This document shows positions 5,037 to 5,071 of a stretch of 5,071 nucleotides of DNA, in pieces. Position 1 is the first letter of the stretch. Every line of letters starts with the position of its first letter. Location: assembly GCA_020058315.1 (NCBI GenBank), contig JAGVEK010000505.1, positions 1 through 5,071 on the forward strand. The letters are read 5' to 3'. Under the pieces are notes generated by a model that worked only from the letters and a program-made list of their open reading frames with translations, searched no databases and was not told the origin of the DNA. Source of the DNA: Candidatus Zixiibacteriota bacterium (lineage in GTDB: Bacteria > Zixibacteria > MSB-5A5 > WJJR01). A program made the position numbers and the translations under genes.

Positions 5037-5071
5037 CCTGCATTATCTGCGTAGTAATTCCGCCCCGTCCC

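Overview
The window holds one gene fragment and two complete genes, separated by two long non-coding gaps rich in inverted repeats. Minus strand 1-217 is the start of purD (purine biosynthesis), cut by the window edge. Plus strand 671-1687 is a PLP-dependent enzyme of the cystathionine beta-synthase/cysteine synthase family. Plus strand 2187-5036 is a large secreted modular protein with cohesin-like, Ig-like and dockerin-like segments and a C-terminal domain of the FlgD-like/type IX secretion sorting kind. The last 35 bases (5037-5071) show nothing I can name.

Organism: a moderately GC-rich environmental bacterium, most likely of the FCB-related uncultured lineages (Zixibacteria/GN15-like). 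Four things point there. The large protein ends in a 'NYPNPFN ... GVYFYRL ... K' tail. Its dockerin-like sequence has the style 'GDIN-DG-IADAVLFSRYF'. The cohesin-like domain carries 'EWEYFTYR' and 'CGDNVLSS'. Intergenic repeats translate as 'GTGILPV' and 'HGQDARAT', strings I recall from over-predicted ORFs in Planctomycetes, Verrucomicrobia and several candidate phyla. This placement rests on memory of sequence style, not on a search.

Layout: purD and the CBS-like gene are divergent. The 453-base gap between them holds a plausible purD promoter close to its start, a 57-base near-perfect inverted repeat, a small hairpin with a T tract, and a strong sigma70-like promoter (TTGACA-17-TTTAAT) that would give the CBS-like mRNA a leader of about 225 nt with several stems. 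The 499-base gap between the CBS-like gene and the secreted protein holds a composite inverted-repeat element of about 125 bases, then a promoter candidate and a leader of about 275 nt.

The three genes look like independent transcription units with no shared pathway: purine synthesis, sulfur amino acid metabolism, and cell-surface or extracellular function. I see no defence system, phage, CRISPR array, tRNA, rRNA or transposase gene. The most interesting items are the architecture of the secreted protein and the structured leader of the CBS-like gene.
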